The position numbers and the translations under genes are program-made. 29,884 bases of DNA. Source: a virus. The stretch lies in IMG/VR virus record IMGVR_UViG_3300006916_000242, positions 1-29,884 of that record. The stretch is one strand, 5' to 3'. Positions within the stretch are counted from its first letter, which is position 1. Each line of letters begins with the position of its first letter. The notes beneath the pieces are model-generated. The model ran no database searches. It saw nothing but the letters and a program-made list of their open reading frames with translations, and was not told the origin of the DNA. Shown here piece by piece: positions 1 through 8,147 of this stretch.

Positions 1-285
1 CAGACCAAAGCCAAAGACGGTCGTGGCAACAGTCACCCACCCGACAAACCGCAGGACAGCGCGCAAGGCGACCGGCCATTCCCGCATGTAGACGCCGAGC
101 AAAACCGCGAAAGCGCCCACGCAGGGCGGCCCTACCCATTGCTCCGCACGTAGCGCCATGATTACCGGGCCGAATGCGTCGTCAACCGGCGGGCTGTCCA
201 ACACCACCGCCGCCAGCCACATGAGCGTCAGCGGCACGAAATGCACCAAGGCCAGCAGCGCCTGTTCCCCCGCCCGATCAACCAT
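1..285 (-). CDS. Partial small membrane protein, C-terminus beyond window
   Basis: This reading frame opens with ATG at 285 and runs without a stop for 95 codons off the left edge. The visible part begins MVDRAGEQALLALVHFVPL and has three hydrophobic stretches (about residues 8-30, 54-69 and 77-95), so it is probably an integral inner-membrane protein. It overlaps the last 8 bases of the upstream membrane protein gene, which suggests the two are translated together. I do not recognise the family. A holin or other lysis role is possible because it lies at the end of the late operon, but that is inference only. Confidence 0.6.
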   Translation of the reverse strand, partial: MVDRAGEQALLALVHFVPLTLMWLAAVVLDSPPVDDAFGPVIMALRAEQWVGPPCVGAFAVLLGVYMREWPVALRAVLRFVGWVTVATTVFGFGL

Positions 286-586
286 CAACCCGCCTCAGAT
301 AGCCCGCGCCGAGATACCCGGCCATAGGCACCAGCAGCCACAGGTTCGCCGCTGCAAAGGCCCCTAGACAGACGAAAGCCCAATCCTGCAGCCCATCCCA
401 GTCATGGCCCCCAAACCGCCGCCACTGGACAACTTCCCAAACCGCGTATCCGATAGCCACCGGCCACCACGCGCCAAGCGCCCAGGCTAACAGCATCCCG
501 ACGCCCGCATGACCGGCCTGATTGAAAGCGAACCTGCCCGGCTGGCCCTCGAATGAGGACGGAGTGCGGAGAAGGTCGAACAGCAT
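278..586 (-). CDS. Small membrane protein, possible holin or lysis accessory
   Basis: The protein is 102 residues, beginning MLFDLLRTPSSFEG. Two hydrophobic regions are visible, roughly residues 24-50 (containing GVGMLLAWALGAWWPVAIGY) and 69-95 (AFVCLGAFAAANLWLLVPM). The start chosen is the ATG at 586, which forms a TGATG overlap with the tailspike stop. An in-frame ATG at 598 would add MGRV. No catalytic motif is seen. Position at the end of the virion genes, followed by a second membrane protein, fits a lysis cassette, but I cannot assign a holin family. The membrane call is firm and the function is not. Confidence 0.65.
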   Translation of the reverse strand: MLFDLLRTPSSFEGQPGRFAFNQAGHAGVGMLLAWALGAWWPVAIGYAVWEVVQWRRFGGHDWDGLQDWAFVCLGAFAAANLWLLVPMAGYLGAGYLRRVDG

Positions 587-2811
587 CACACGTCCCATTC
601 GAAATAGAACTCGCGGATGCTGGCACCGCTGAAATTGCTCACCGTCAGGTTCGGCGCGGTCCCGGACGCATCAACCAGCCGGAACGTGACATAGCCAGCC
701 GACAAAGTGGCGACGATCTGGATCTGGTCAATCGTTCCAGCCCCGCCGGTCGGCGCGCTGCTGAGACTGCCCAAAACCGCTTGCCCGGTCGCAAAGACAG
801 ACCCAATCGCGCGGGGCAATGGAATGCGCGCAACATCGGCCCCGGTCAGGCCGGTGACGTCGATGCTGTTCAGATCGCGCGCCACCATATACATCCGATC
901 GCCGCGCCGCCAAACTTTGGCGTTGACGCTGGTCGCTGACACGTTTGGCGTAGCTTGAGCGTCCGTCAGGGCAAAGGAATATGTGGTCGTGTCGTCTGAC
1001 GTGACCTCAGTCGGGAACCCGGTATCATCCTCCAGGCGATATTCCCCGGTCGGCAACGTGCCAACCTGCGCCCGGTCCGACACCTTCAAGCGGCCCCGGA
1101 AGTCGCCAATATTCAGGCCCGACGTGTTGACGTAACCAGTTTCCGCAACATCCCTGTTGCCCAAGGCAATGCTGCCCGTAACAAGGCCGAGTTTCGCGCG
1201 GCTGGTCGTGTCGCCAAAGAATTGCATGTAGCCGGATGCGTTCGAAGATGCCGCGCCGGGAAAGATATTTGGGATGCGCACATCAAGATCAATCAGCTTT
1301 GTTTGACCATTTGTCAGCGCGGAATCAGCATTAAACACACGCTGGCAGAACAGCCGGTCAAGACGGATTTCAACGTCACGATGCACCCCGCCATCGTCGC
1401 CGGTCAGATATACCAACGCTGTTGAACTATCCGTTTCGGCGCGCAGGTCCATAAATAGATCATAAGTCCCGCGTTCACCCGAAACATGGTGAATAACAAT
1501 CGTCGGCGCTATCCTGACTTGCGTCAGACAGGTGTGGTAGCTGTGCCCCTCGACGCGGCTCATGAAGATTGCAGGCCCGGACACACCAGACCCATTCACG
1601 GCTGTGCGCCAGAACGAACAGTTCTCAAAGCGGTTGTGCGCAAAGCCGGTGTAAGCGCCGAAGCCCATCGTGTAGTAATCAGAAGTCGGGGTAAACTCGC
1701 CAGACTGCCCGTCCATGACAAGGCAATACCGATCCATGCCGGGGCTTTGGTTCCGCAGTTGCAACCCAAGGAAATAGTTTGCCTCAGACGCATAGTTGTA
1801 AATGCAACCAGTGGTCCAATGTCCGTCGATGGTCAGGTTTTGCACAAAGTGATGGTGGGAGGACGGGTTTTCCGATCCATTTTTGAACCGCGCGAATTGC
1901 AAGCCAACCGCAGGCGTGTCGGTGTCATCGCCAATGATCTGCCCGCCGCGCCAGTTGATCAAGTTGCTGTGCGTCGTGTCAAAAATGACATTCCCCGCAC
2001 CAACGCCCCGGAACACCGCGCCGAAAGCCTCGATGTTGTTCATGTAGCCGCGAATGCCGGTCAGGTTCACAGATCCGTCGATCACATATTCGCCATCGGC
2101 AACACCGTTTGGCGGGAAATACAAAAGGCCGGTTGTCTCGCTGCCCGCATCCACAAGGGTGCGCCATTCCGTCACCGCGTTCTGAATGGCCGTCAGCGAC
2201 GAACTGGCTCCGGTCGGGTCAATTCCGCTGAAATCGCGCACGTCCACCACGTCGCCGAATTTCTCTTCGAGCCTGCGCACGTTCTCGCGCCCCGGCAGGC
2301 GCAGAAAGCCTTTGCCGACTTCCTGTTCCTCCCACCCGGTTGTGTCAGCGGATGCGATGTAGGATTCCGCCGCCGCGACCGTGGGGAAGTGACCCGACTG
2401 GATAACCCCGGCGGGCTTCCACCCGGCAAGGTCAGAGAGCATCGTTGCCGCGCTGTCACGCTCGTATTCCAGCCCGTCAGCCGTCCAGATGGTGCCGTCA
2501 GGCACCGAGCGCCCCGCCGCGACGTTTCGGGCGTGAGCGGCCAGCATACGGGCGCGGGTGGAGAAGTTAGGCCCATTCTCATACCACTTCACGCCGCCCG
2601 ATCCGGAATAGTCGTAATGCTCGTCAGACGCCGCGTCAGCCGCGCGCTCGAACGCGGCGGAAGTTCCAGCGACAAACGCAATTTCGCCAACCGCAACGCC
2701 GCTGGTGGACGTAATGGACGCCAGATCCCCGAACCGTTCCAAGACTTTTGACGGAACGCCGGGATCGCCCTTGTAGAACGGCTTGAGAATCGCAACGATT
2801 TGATCGGTCAT
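586..2811 (-). CDS. Tailspike with predicted beta-helix domain
   Basis: The protein is 741 residues. The N-terminal 180 or so residues look like a particle-binding or neck segment. Around residues 185-250 is the typical opening of a right-handed beta-helix tailspike: VVDVRDFSGIDPTGASSS, then AIQNAV and LYFPPNGVADGEY, as in pectate-lyase-like phage depolymerases. The middle is rich in N, G and aromatic residues in short strands, and the C-terminal part resembles a trimerisation and receptor-binding tail ending FYFEWDV. It probably binds or cleaves host surface polysaccharide, the role of P22 gp9, although the sequence is unlike gp9. It starts with an ATGA overlap to the preceding gene. Catalytic residues cannot be named by eye. 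Confidence 0.75.
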   Translation of the reverse strand: MTDQIVAILKPFYKGDPGVPSKVLERFGDLASITSTSGVAVGEIAFVAGTSAAFERAADAASDEHYDYSGSGGVKWYENGPNFSTRARMLAAHARNVAAGRSVPDGTIWTADGLEYERDSAATMLSDLAGWKPAGVIQSGHFPTVAAAESYIASADTTGWEEQEVGKGFLRLPGRENVRRLEEKFGDVVDVRDFSGIDPTGASSSLTAIQNAVTEWRTLVDAGSETTGLLYFPPNGVADGEYVIDGSVNLTGIRGYMNNIEAFGAVFRGVGAGNVIFDTTHSNLINWRGGQIIGDDTDTPAVGLQFARFKNGSENPSSHHHFVQNLTIDGHWTTGCIYNYASEANYFLGLQLRNQSPGMDRYCLVMDGQSGEFTPTSDYYTMGFGAYTGFAHNRFENCSFWRTAVNGSGVSGPAIFMSRVEGHSYHTCLTQVRIAPTIVIHHVSGERGTYDLFMDLRAETDSSTALVYLTGDDGGVHRDVEIRLDRLFCQRVFNADSALTNGQTKLIDLDVRIPNIFPGAASSNASGYMQFFGDTTSRAKLGLVTGSIALGNRDVAETGYVNTSGLNIGDFRGRLKVSDRAQVGTLPTGEYRLEDDTGFPTEVTSDDTTTYSFALTDAQATPNVSATSVNAKVWRRGDRMYMVARDLNSIDVTGLTGADVARIPLPRAIGSVFATGQAVLGSLSSAPTGGAGTIDQIQIVATLSAGYVTFRLVDASGTAPNLTVSNFSGASIREFYFEWDV

Positions 2812-3131
2812 CGGGTCACGTCTCCCAGAATGTCGATGTAGATTGTTTCGCTGGAAATGATTTCCCCGGCAGGCGTGGTTAGCTGCACGTCAAGCACCGC
2901 ATCGCCCAAAGGCCAGCCGGTCGTGCTGGCCGCATAAAGCCGCCCCGCCGCCGTTGAAGCGTCATCCCATGAAAAGGTCAGGTCCGCGATTTTGGCGTCG
3001 TTCATTTGGCGGATCTGGCTTATGCCGGTCCACCCCGTCAGATCGGTTTGAACAGCGCCGTTGACGGTTGCCTTCACGTAAAGACCGAAGTTGAACGTGT
3101 CGCCGCGCTTGTGAGTGTATGGAGCGCTCAT
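2808..3131 (-). CDS. Small tail or baseplate-type protein (beta-rich)
   Basis: The protein is 107 residues, beginning MSAPYTHKRGDTFNFGLYV and ending IDILGDVTR. The pattern RGDTF, DLTGWTGISQIR, TGWPLGDAVLDVQLT and SSETIYIDI is shared with many short phage proteins next to tail fibre genes that adopt a beta-sandwich resembling the N-terminal part of BppU-type baseplate proteins. The start at 3131 overlaps the stop of a 42-residue ORF (ATGA), and its own stop overlaps the tailspike start the same way. It probably connects or supports the tail tip, but this rests on general likeness and position. Confidence 0.55.
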   Translation of the reverse strand: MSAPYTHKRGDTFNFGLYVKATVNGAVQTDLTGWTGISQIRQMNDAKIADLTFSWDDASTAAGRLYAASTTGWPLGDAVLDVQLTTPAGEIISSETIYIDILGDVTR

Positions 3132-3256
3132 GCCCAGGCCCTCACCACAATGCGCCAATTGGAATTTGTCAAAGCAGACGCGGCCCCGGTAGATTTGTTC
3201 GCCACATGGACGCCGCTAGGACAGGTCACAACCATTCCGTTGCAAAGTGTAGCCAT
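3128..3256 (-). CDS. 42-residue microprotein coupled to tail genes
   Basis: A short frame beginning MATLCNGMVVTCPSGVHVAN and ending VVRAWA fills the gap between the tail fibre and the next tail gene. Its stop overlaps the next ATG (ATGA), the same junction used by undoubted genes here. A G-rich stretch (GGGGG) lies about 7-11 bases upstream of the start. It has two cysteines (residues 5 and 12) and no membrane segment. Many phage fibre loci carry similar short proteins of unknown role. The coupling argues that it is translated, and no function can be given. Confidence 0.5.
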   Translation of the reverse strand: MATLCNGMVVTCPSGVHVANKSTGAASALTNSNWRIVVRAWA

Positions 3257-3291
3257 TCTAGGCCCCCATTTTTTGGTGGGATTGATGAAGG

Positions 3292-4356
3292 TCATTGCGT
3301 AATTGTTACGTGAATTTCATCAGCGTCGTAGGGCGCTGGAACCGCATTTTCGCCAGATGTGTTTGACTTCGTAAGAACTTGAACGCTCCCCGTCGCCCGC
3401 GTTCCAACATGTGCAAATGTAGAATTTCCGGTGCCATTCTGTTTTACCGTGAGTTGAACGCAGTAATTGCCGCTGGCCAGCGCATTGGTGAAGTTGACCG
3501 TATAATCCCCAACGCCGTTATCTGTAATGCTGGCAATATTGAATCCTCCGGTCAAACTTGGCGTTCCCGTTCCATTGAATAGCGCCCATGCGCGAATGCC
3601 CTGAGAAATAGCCAATGCCGTCCCGTCCGCGCGGGTGTAAGACACGCAGCGCCAATCGCCGCTTGCGTATTCGTAAAACACCGCGATATCACCCGCCGCC
3701 GTGGTGATGTTTGCGCCGGTCGGCAAAATCAGGTCGGTTGCGTGATGGGTCAGGGTCAACACATCGTCAAAGTGCAACGTGACCATCGTGCCAACGCCCT
3801 TTGTGGCAATGGACGTTATCGACGTGGTGCCGGTGATATCGAAACTGTTGCCGTCATTCCCAAGCGTCAGGGCAGCAGCCGATGCAACATCAACGCCCTT
3901 GGCTGCGCGAACCTGATTGCTGTTTGCATCCAGTGGCCCGCCAAGCTGCGGCGCGGTGTCCTCGACCACGTTTTGCAGGCTGTCCGTGTAAACCTCTTCA
4001 ATAGCGTCCTGCACGTTGGTTTGCGCAATGCCAGCCGTGGGCGTGAACGGAATTGATCCGGCAGTAGATGTTGAAATGGTCGAAGTCGGCACCGGGTCGA
4101 TTGTGCCTTCCGGCAATGCGACCTCTGCCGCGTTCGTCAGGACAACTTTCAGCGCCGTTGCCCCAACCCCGAACACCTGCGGAAACACGCCGTTGCTGTC
4201 TGCCACAACCGGCTGCGTGTGTGCCGTTGACAAAGCCGTGTCGCTGTAGACCGTCTGCGCCGTGGTGGTTCCGGTATTGTAGAACCACGCCTTCGCGCCC
4301 GGTGCGGGGTTGCCGTTCGCGTCCAGAGCGCGCGGCAGGATTGCTTGAATTGACAT
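3292..4356 (-). CDS. Tail fibre / needle-like protein
   Basis: The protein is 354 residues starting MSIQAILPRALDANGNPAPG. The N-terminal domain (residues 1-90: KAWFYNTGTTTAQTVYSD, then VVADSNGVFPQVF) matches the conserved head-binding start of many phage fibres and needle-like proteins. The middle has the INVQDAI-type repeat feature (TNVQDAIEEVYTD), and the C-terminal half is threonine, asparagine and glycine rich with strand-like alternation. It lies beside the tailspike. I chose the ATG at 4356 because that start gives the family-like N-terminus; the longer frame from 4386 would read through a hairpin. The exact place in the virion is inference. Confidence 0.65.
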   Translation of the reverse strand: MSIQAILPRALDANGNPAPGAKAWFYNTGTTTAQTVYSDTALSTAHTQPVVADSNGVFPQVFGVGATALKVVLTNAAEVALPEGTIDPVPTSTISTSTAGSIPFTPTAGIAQTNVQDAIEEVYTDSLQNVVEDTAPQLGGPLDANSNQVRAAKGVDVASAAALTLGNDGNSFDITGTTSITSIATKGVGTMVTLHFDDVLTLTHHATDLILPTGANITTAAGDIAVFYEYASGDWRCVSYTRADGTALAISQGIRAWALFNGTGTPSLTGGFNIASITDNGVGDYTVNFTNALASGNYCVQLTVKQNGTGNSTFAHVGTRATGSVQVLTKSNTSGENAVPAPYDADEIHVTITQ

Positions 4357-4377
4357 GCTGATTTCCCATGTGGAAAG

Positions 4378-4396
4378 ACCCCGCAAGCGGCGGGGT
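4378..4396 (-). terminator. GC hairpin, possible weak terminator before tail fibre
   Basis: A perfect 7-bp stem (ACCCCGC / GCGGGGT) with a 5-base loop lies between the ejection genes and the tail fibre gene. Read on the minus strand it is followed by CTTTCC, a weak U-tract; read on the plus strand no U-tract follows. It could partly terminate or pause late transcription, or protect a processed 3' end. It could also merely be a structured leader of the fibre mRNA. Confidence 0.4.
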
Positions 4397-4430
4397 TGTA
4401 GGTGGAGGCGGTCGGGGTTATCTTGTTGGG

Positions 4431-4616
4431 ATGGCCGAACTGGATTATCTCAAGATCGCAGCCGCTGTGCTTGCGGCGAACATCGCAACGGTTGCGTTGG
4501 TTTACTGCCTCTTGCAGATCAGCAAGAGTGAGAAGGTGGAGTTGTTCGCGCGACCTGCGTTCTACTTTTTGGCTGCTGGTATCGTTGCTTGGGCGGCGAC
4601 AAAACTCTACATTTAG
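4431..4616 (+). CDS. Small membrane protein on the opposite strand (candidate moron)
   Basis: The protein is 61 residues, starting MAELDYLKIAAAVLAANIAT. Two membrane spans are visible: about residues 9-27 and 43-60 (FYFLAAGIVAWAATKLYI), joined by a short charged loop, SKSEKVELFAR. It is the only clear plus-strand gene inside the virion operon and its stop overlaps the end of the convergent ejection gene at 4613. The ribosome site is weak (GTTGGG). P22 has sieA, an inner-membrane superinfection-exclusion gene, in the equivalent place. The sequence is not recognisably SieA, so a lysogenic conversion or exclusion role is inference from position and topology. Confidence 0.6.
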   Translation: MAELDYLKIAAAVLAANIATVALVYCLLQISKSEKVELFARPAFYFLAAGIVAWAATKLYI

Positions 4617-6169
4617 TTAGAAGCCACCGCGCCGCCCCGGCGCAATATGGCCTCAAGTGCGTTTCTCGGGGCCGGTGAAACCACGGGGAGATTTTGAACA
4701 CCGCCAGCCGCCACCACGTTGCGCGCCAGTTGAGCCGCGTTTGTGGTGGCGCGTTCTGACGCCAGCCGCGCCGCTGTCGCCGCAGCCGGAACTGCGATAG
4801 CCCCAATAGGCCCTCCCGCGATGCCGCCCGCTCCCGCGCCCAAAGCAGCCCCCAACCCGCTTGACCCGCCATTTAATGCAAGCCCAAACCGCCCCAATTG
4901 GCGCAGAATGGTATTGAAGTCTCGTGAATTGACGACACGGCGCATCGCTGCAACTTCTGCCTCGGAAAACCCGCGCATCAGCCTTCGATTGTTCAGCAGG
5001 CTTTGGAAGCCAGCGCGCAAGCCTGCCTCCGGCCCGGATCGGTAATTTTGCGCCCTGTCGATGACTTCTTCCAGCAACTCGCTACGCCGCAGCCGCGCCC
5101 AGACATCCCGCGCTTGCGAAAGTGCCGCAGAAGCCGCCTCGCCGTTGCCCATCGAAACCTGATCAGGGGAGAGGTTTTCCATGAAGTCGTCAAGAGCCGC
5201 CACCGCCCGCGACCCAAGCGCAGCCTCTGTCCGGTTCGCAATGTCGCCAGCAGGGATTTGCGCTTGTTGGCGCAGCCTTTGAACCGTTGATAGGGGGATG
5301 CCGTCACCTTGCTGCGCCGCTTCGTCAAGAAGCTGTGCCAATCGCGCGGAATTTGGAGTGAGTCCGAGACGCCCCTGCGTCGCGTCAAGGCCACCATCCA
5401 GCATTTCGGCAGTGAGGCGCGCAGACATGCTCCTGAATGCCTCGGGGGCAACAGCGACACCAGCGTCATCGGCTCGCTGATAAAGGGCATTGCCCGCCGC
5501 GCGCAACTCCGCGCGCGGCAGCGCCTGAGAGGCTGCATTGCGCAGCGCTGTGGTCCCTGCGCGCCTGTTGAGATACGCCTCAAGGCCGCGCCCGATTAAA
5601 GGCGCGGTCGCGCCGAAAAGCGCACCGAACGGCGCGGCATCCGCCGCCCCCTCAGCACGATTTGACACCCCCCCTTCACCCTCGTTGAAACCATAAATCC
5701 CGGCCATCGCCCCGCCTGCTGCCGCACCTGTCGCCATACGTGCGGGCGTGGACCCCATCCGGGTTGCTGCACCGATTTGCCCCGCCGGGACAAGCGCCGT
5801 GGAAAGAGCCCCGGTCAACTCTGCCGTCAGCGCACGACCGGGGTTTTCATCAGAATACGCGCGCTGTTCAGCCCTGATTTGGTTCAGCGCGGTTTCGTAG
5901 CGCTCAGCTATCGGCAGATCGTATTGGAACCACCGCGCGCCGCCTTGCCCGTCAGGCTGAACGCCGAACGCAGCCGCGAGGCCTGCTAGATATTCGTCCC
6001 CGCCACCGAAAAGAACGCCGTCCAAGGCCGCGCCGGACATACCGCCAGTATGCCGCACTTGGCCCGTTTGGCCTGCTGGCTCAGCACCACCGGCAAGCGC
6101 TGCTTCGGCCTGCCTGCGAAACGCTTCTGCCTGGAATCGTTCAGCCGCTGCTCTTAGGTTCTCAGTCAT
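4613..6169 (-). CDS. DNA ejection protein, P22 gp16-like position
   Basis: The protein is 518 residues. It begins with an alanine/glutamine/arginine-rich helix (MTENLRAAAERFQAEAFRRQ), followed by small-residue-rich segments (about 125-200, including ARMATGAAAGGAMAGIYGF). Near residues 440-475 is a glycine-zipper stretch (SGLGAALGAGAGGIAGGPIG) typical of virion proteins that insert into membranes during DNA delivery. P22 gp16 has the same position, as the last of three ejection proteins. It overlaps the upstream gene by 8 bases. The name rests on composition, size and gene order rather than on clear sequence identity. Confidence 0.6.
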   Translation of the reverse strand: MTENLRAAAERFQAEAFRRQAEAALAGGAEPAGQTGQVRHTGGMSGAALDGVLFGGGDEYLAGLAAAFGVQPDGQGGARWFQYDLPIAERYETALNQIRAEQRAYSDENPGRALTAELTGALSTALVPAGQIGAATRMGSTPARMATGAAAGGAMAGIYGFNEGEGGVSNRAEGAADAAPFGALFGATAPLIGRGLEAYLNRRAGTTALRNAASQALPRAELRAAGNALYQRADDAGVAVAPEAFRSMSARLTAEMLDGGLDATQGRLGLTPNSARLAQLLDEAAQQGDGIPLSTVQRLRQQAQIPAGDIANRTEAALGSRAVAALDDFMENLSPDQVSMGNGEAASAALSQARDVWARLRRSELLEEVIDRAQNYRSGPEAGLRAGFQSLLNNRRLMRGFSEAEVAAMRRVVNSRDFNTILRQLGRFGLALNGGSSGLGAALGAGAGGIAGGPIGAIAVPAAATAARLASERATTNAAQLARNVVAAGGVQNLPVVSPAPRNALEAILRRGGAVASN

Positions 6170-7547
6170 TCAGAAGTTCCCGCATTCTGGCGTTGTATTG
6201 GACGATTTCAGAGTCAGAAAGGTCATCAAGGTTCAGGCCCAAAAGCCCGGCAATGTCCAAGTTTTCAATGTTGCTCTCTGCGCCGCCCGCTATAAGTTGC
6301 CGTGCTTCCGCTTCCGGGATTCCCTCATGAACAACGCGAGTGTAGATGCTTTCAATCCGCTCTAGGTTGTACAAAAGTTCTTCTGCGCTCTGCGCCTGCT
6401 CCAAACTGCCGTAAACGGACTGCAAGAGCCTGTTTTCCATTTCCGATACCTGGCCGAGAGCGCCCCCGGTCGGGGAAGCGTCACGCATCTGCTGCAATCG
6501 CTCGAATCCGATATTCGCGCGGATCGTTTGAAGCCGCTGCGAAAGCGCACCGGCAGGGGTATTCGGCAACGCACCACCGACAAGAGCGCCAATCGGCCCG
6601 GTCGTTGGAACAACGCCTTGATTTTCGATCAAGTCACGGGCGCGAGAAATTTCATCCATGACGATATCTGTTTGATTCCCACGCACTTCTGCGGCAGTCG
6701 CATCCGCTTGCGACGTGTCCTCAGGCCCGCCGGGGATAGGAACCATCCGATAACCTGCGGGGCTGCTGGGGTCTTGAACAACTGAATATCCTTGCGGGAC
6801 CGTCCCAATGCTAGGAACGCCGGTCCCCCCGTCCAAGTCAACAGTTGTTCCATCCGGCAAGCGAATCGAAGACCCGGCCTGCTGTTGCGGCCCCGGATAG
6901 AAGCGCCCGGTTTGCGTGTCGATCTGCCCGCTTGCCGCGCCATATGCCTGCAACTCGCCCGGCGTCGCGGGGCGGAATGTCGGGGCTTCCGGCGTTCCTT
7001 CAATTTCCGGAACAAGGCCATCAGGGGTTTCACGATATAGGGTTCCGCCGTGTTCCCGGTAAGACGGGGCCTGCGGCGCGGTGTAGCCCTCATAGTACGC
7101 GATAACCGCATCCCGCTGGCCAAACTGCCCGATAAGGTCTTCTGCCCCAAACTGAGCCGCCAGAGCGTCCCATTCTTCCGGGGTTTGTGCAGTCCGCGCC
7201 GCGTCCAGCCCGCGCCTGATCTGTTCTTCTTGCGCTGCCCGCTCTGCCGCCGATTGCGAAGCCGCGGCCGCCGCCGCAGCCCGTGCGCCCGCCGCCTGCG
7301 CCAGTTGCAAGCGCTCCTGATCCGCGCGAAGCCCGAAGGCCGCTTCCGGGTTCAGACGTGACAGTGCATTCAACGCATTCGCGTCGCCCGCCATGAGGCC
7401 CGGCCCCTGCGTCCGGTAAAGGTCCGTAAGGGCGTTCTCATGGCGCACTTGGTTCGTATTCCGTGCCGCCGTGGTTCCCGCGTTCAGCGCGGCCAGCGTG
7501 TTGAGCGGCTGGCCCGCCAGAATAATCCCTGCGTTCATGCTGGCCAT
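6162..7547 (-). CDS. DNA ejection protein, P22 gp20-like position
   Basis: The protein is 461 residues. The N-terminal 125 residues are alanine-rich and helical (ARAAAAAAASQSAAERAAQ, then EEQIRRGLDAARTA). A proline/glycine-rich middle (about 160-280) follows, then a helical C-terminal part with QLQTIRANIGFERLQQMRD-type sequence, where GFERLQQMRDASPTGGALG is a pattern I know from many phage internal virion proteins. Two starts are possible: ATG at 7547, behind a G-rich stretch, or ATG at 7538, which would form an ATGA overlap with the peptidase gene. Order and composition point to the second injected protein. Confidence 0.6.
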   Translation of the reverse strand: MASMNAGIILAGQPLNTLAALNAGTTAARNTNQVRHENALTDLYRTQGPGLMAGDANALNALSRLNPEAAFGLRADQERLQLAQAAGARAAAAAAASQSAAERAAQEEQIRRGLDAARTAQTPEEWDALAAQFGAEDLIGQFGQRDAVIAYYEGYTAPQAPSYREHGGTLYRETPDGLVPEIEGTPEAPTFRPATPGELQAYGAASGQIDTQTGRFYPGPQQQAGSSIRLPDGTTVDLDGGTGVPSIGTVPQGYSVVQDPSSPAGYRMVPIPGGPEDTSQADATAAEVRGNQTDIVMDEISRARDLIENQGVVPTTGPIGALVGGALPNTPAGALSQRLQTIRANIGFERLQQMRDASPTGGALGQVSEMENRLLQSVYGSLEQAQSAEELLYNLERIESIYTRVVHEGIPEAEARQLIAGGAESNIENLDIAGLLGLNLDDLSDSEIVQYNARMRELLND

Positions 7548-8143
7548 TGGTTCGCCCCCGGCATCATGCTCAAAAGTTGGTTCTGCGAACGGGGTGCATT
7601 CATGAATGCCGCCGCGTCCAAGTTGTTCGCCCGATATTGCGGCATTCGCGTCAGGGCGTTCTGCTGTTCCGGCGCAACCCCGGCCAAGGCGTTTTGCCCA
7701 GAAGGCGGAATGAACGTCCCGTCAATCGCAATCCGCCCGCCATCAGCGCCGATTGGCTCGATATGCCAATCCTCATTGCTCAAGGGGAAATGCAGGCCAT
7801 ACCGGTCCGCGTTTTCGTGTGCATACTGCCGCGCCGCGTCGCCAAGGAAAGACAGGTCGGCAGCATGGCCGTGATTGTGCCGACTGTTTCCCGGCGGCGC
7901 GACCCATTGGCGCGCTTCCGCCTCAGACCCGTAACGCTGCAAGGCGTCCTCATACAGTTGCGCCTGAATTTCCGGCGAACGATAGGCCGACAAGATCCGC
8001 AATTCGGCTTGGATTTCCGGCGGGGCTTCCGCGAACATCCGTTGCAACGCGCCCGCGAAATTCGCATCAAGCCCGCTGATCGCGTCCGCGCGTGTGCCGC
8101 CGCCTGTCAGGTAAGGCGACCAATCCCAAGCCGATCCGGTCAT
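7535..8143 (-). CDS. M15 (VanY-type) peptidoglycan peptidase
   Basis: The protein is 202 residues. It carries the full metallopeptidase signature: SAYRSPEIQAQLY at residues 52-64, the SxHxxGxAxD motif (S87, H89, G92, A94, D96) and EDWHIEP at 124-130. Zinc ligands are expected to be H89, D96 and H127, with E124 as catalytic base. Enzymes of this family cut peptide cross-links or stems of murein. The gene sits between two ejection-type proteins, so it may be packaged to open the wall during DNA entry, or act as endolysin. The C-terminal 70 residues (MMPGANQWPA end) are disordered-looking and could be a particle-binding tail. Confidence 0.85.
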   Translation of the reverse strand: MTGSAWDWSPYLTGGGTRADAISGLDANFAGALQRMFAEAPPEIQAELRILSAYRSPEIQAQLYEDALQRYGSEAEARQWVAPPGNSRHNHGHAADLSFLGDAARQYAHENADRYGLHFPLSNEDWHIEPIGADGGRIAIDGTFIPPSGQNALAGVAPEQQNALTRMPQYRANNLDAAAFMNAPRSQNQLLSMMPGANQWPA

Positions 8144-8147
8144 ATCG

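Noticed and set aside
1486-2751. Plus-strand open frame of 421 codons opposite the tailspike
   Set aside because: Shadow of the tailspike reading frame; no ribosome site or recognisable domains.
4368-4430. Longer N-terminus (MWKDPASGGVVGGGG) for the plus-strand membrane protein
   Set aside because: It would translate the GC hairpin and a glycine run; the ATG at 4431 gives a clean membrane protein.
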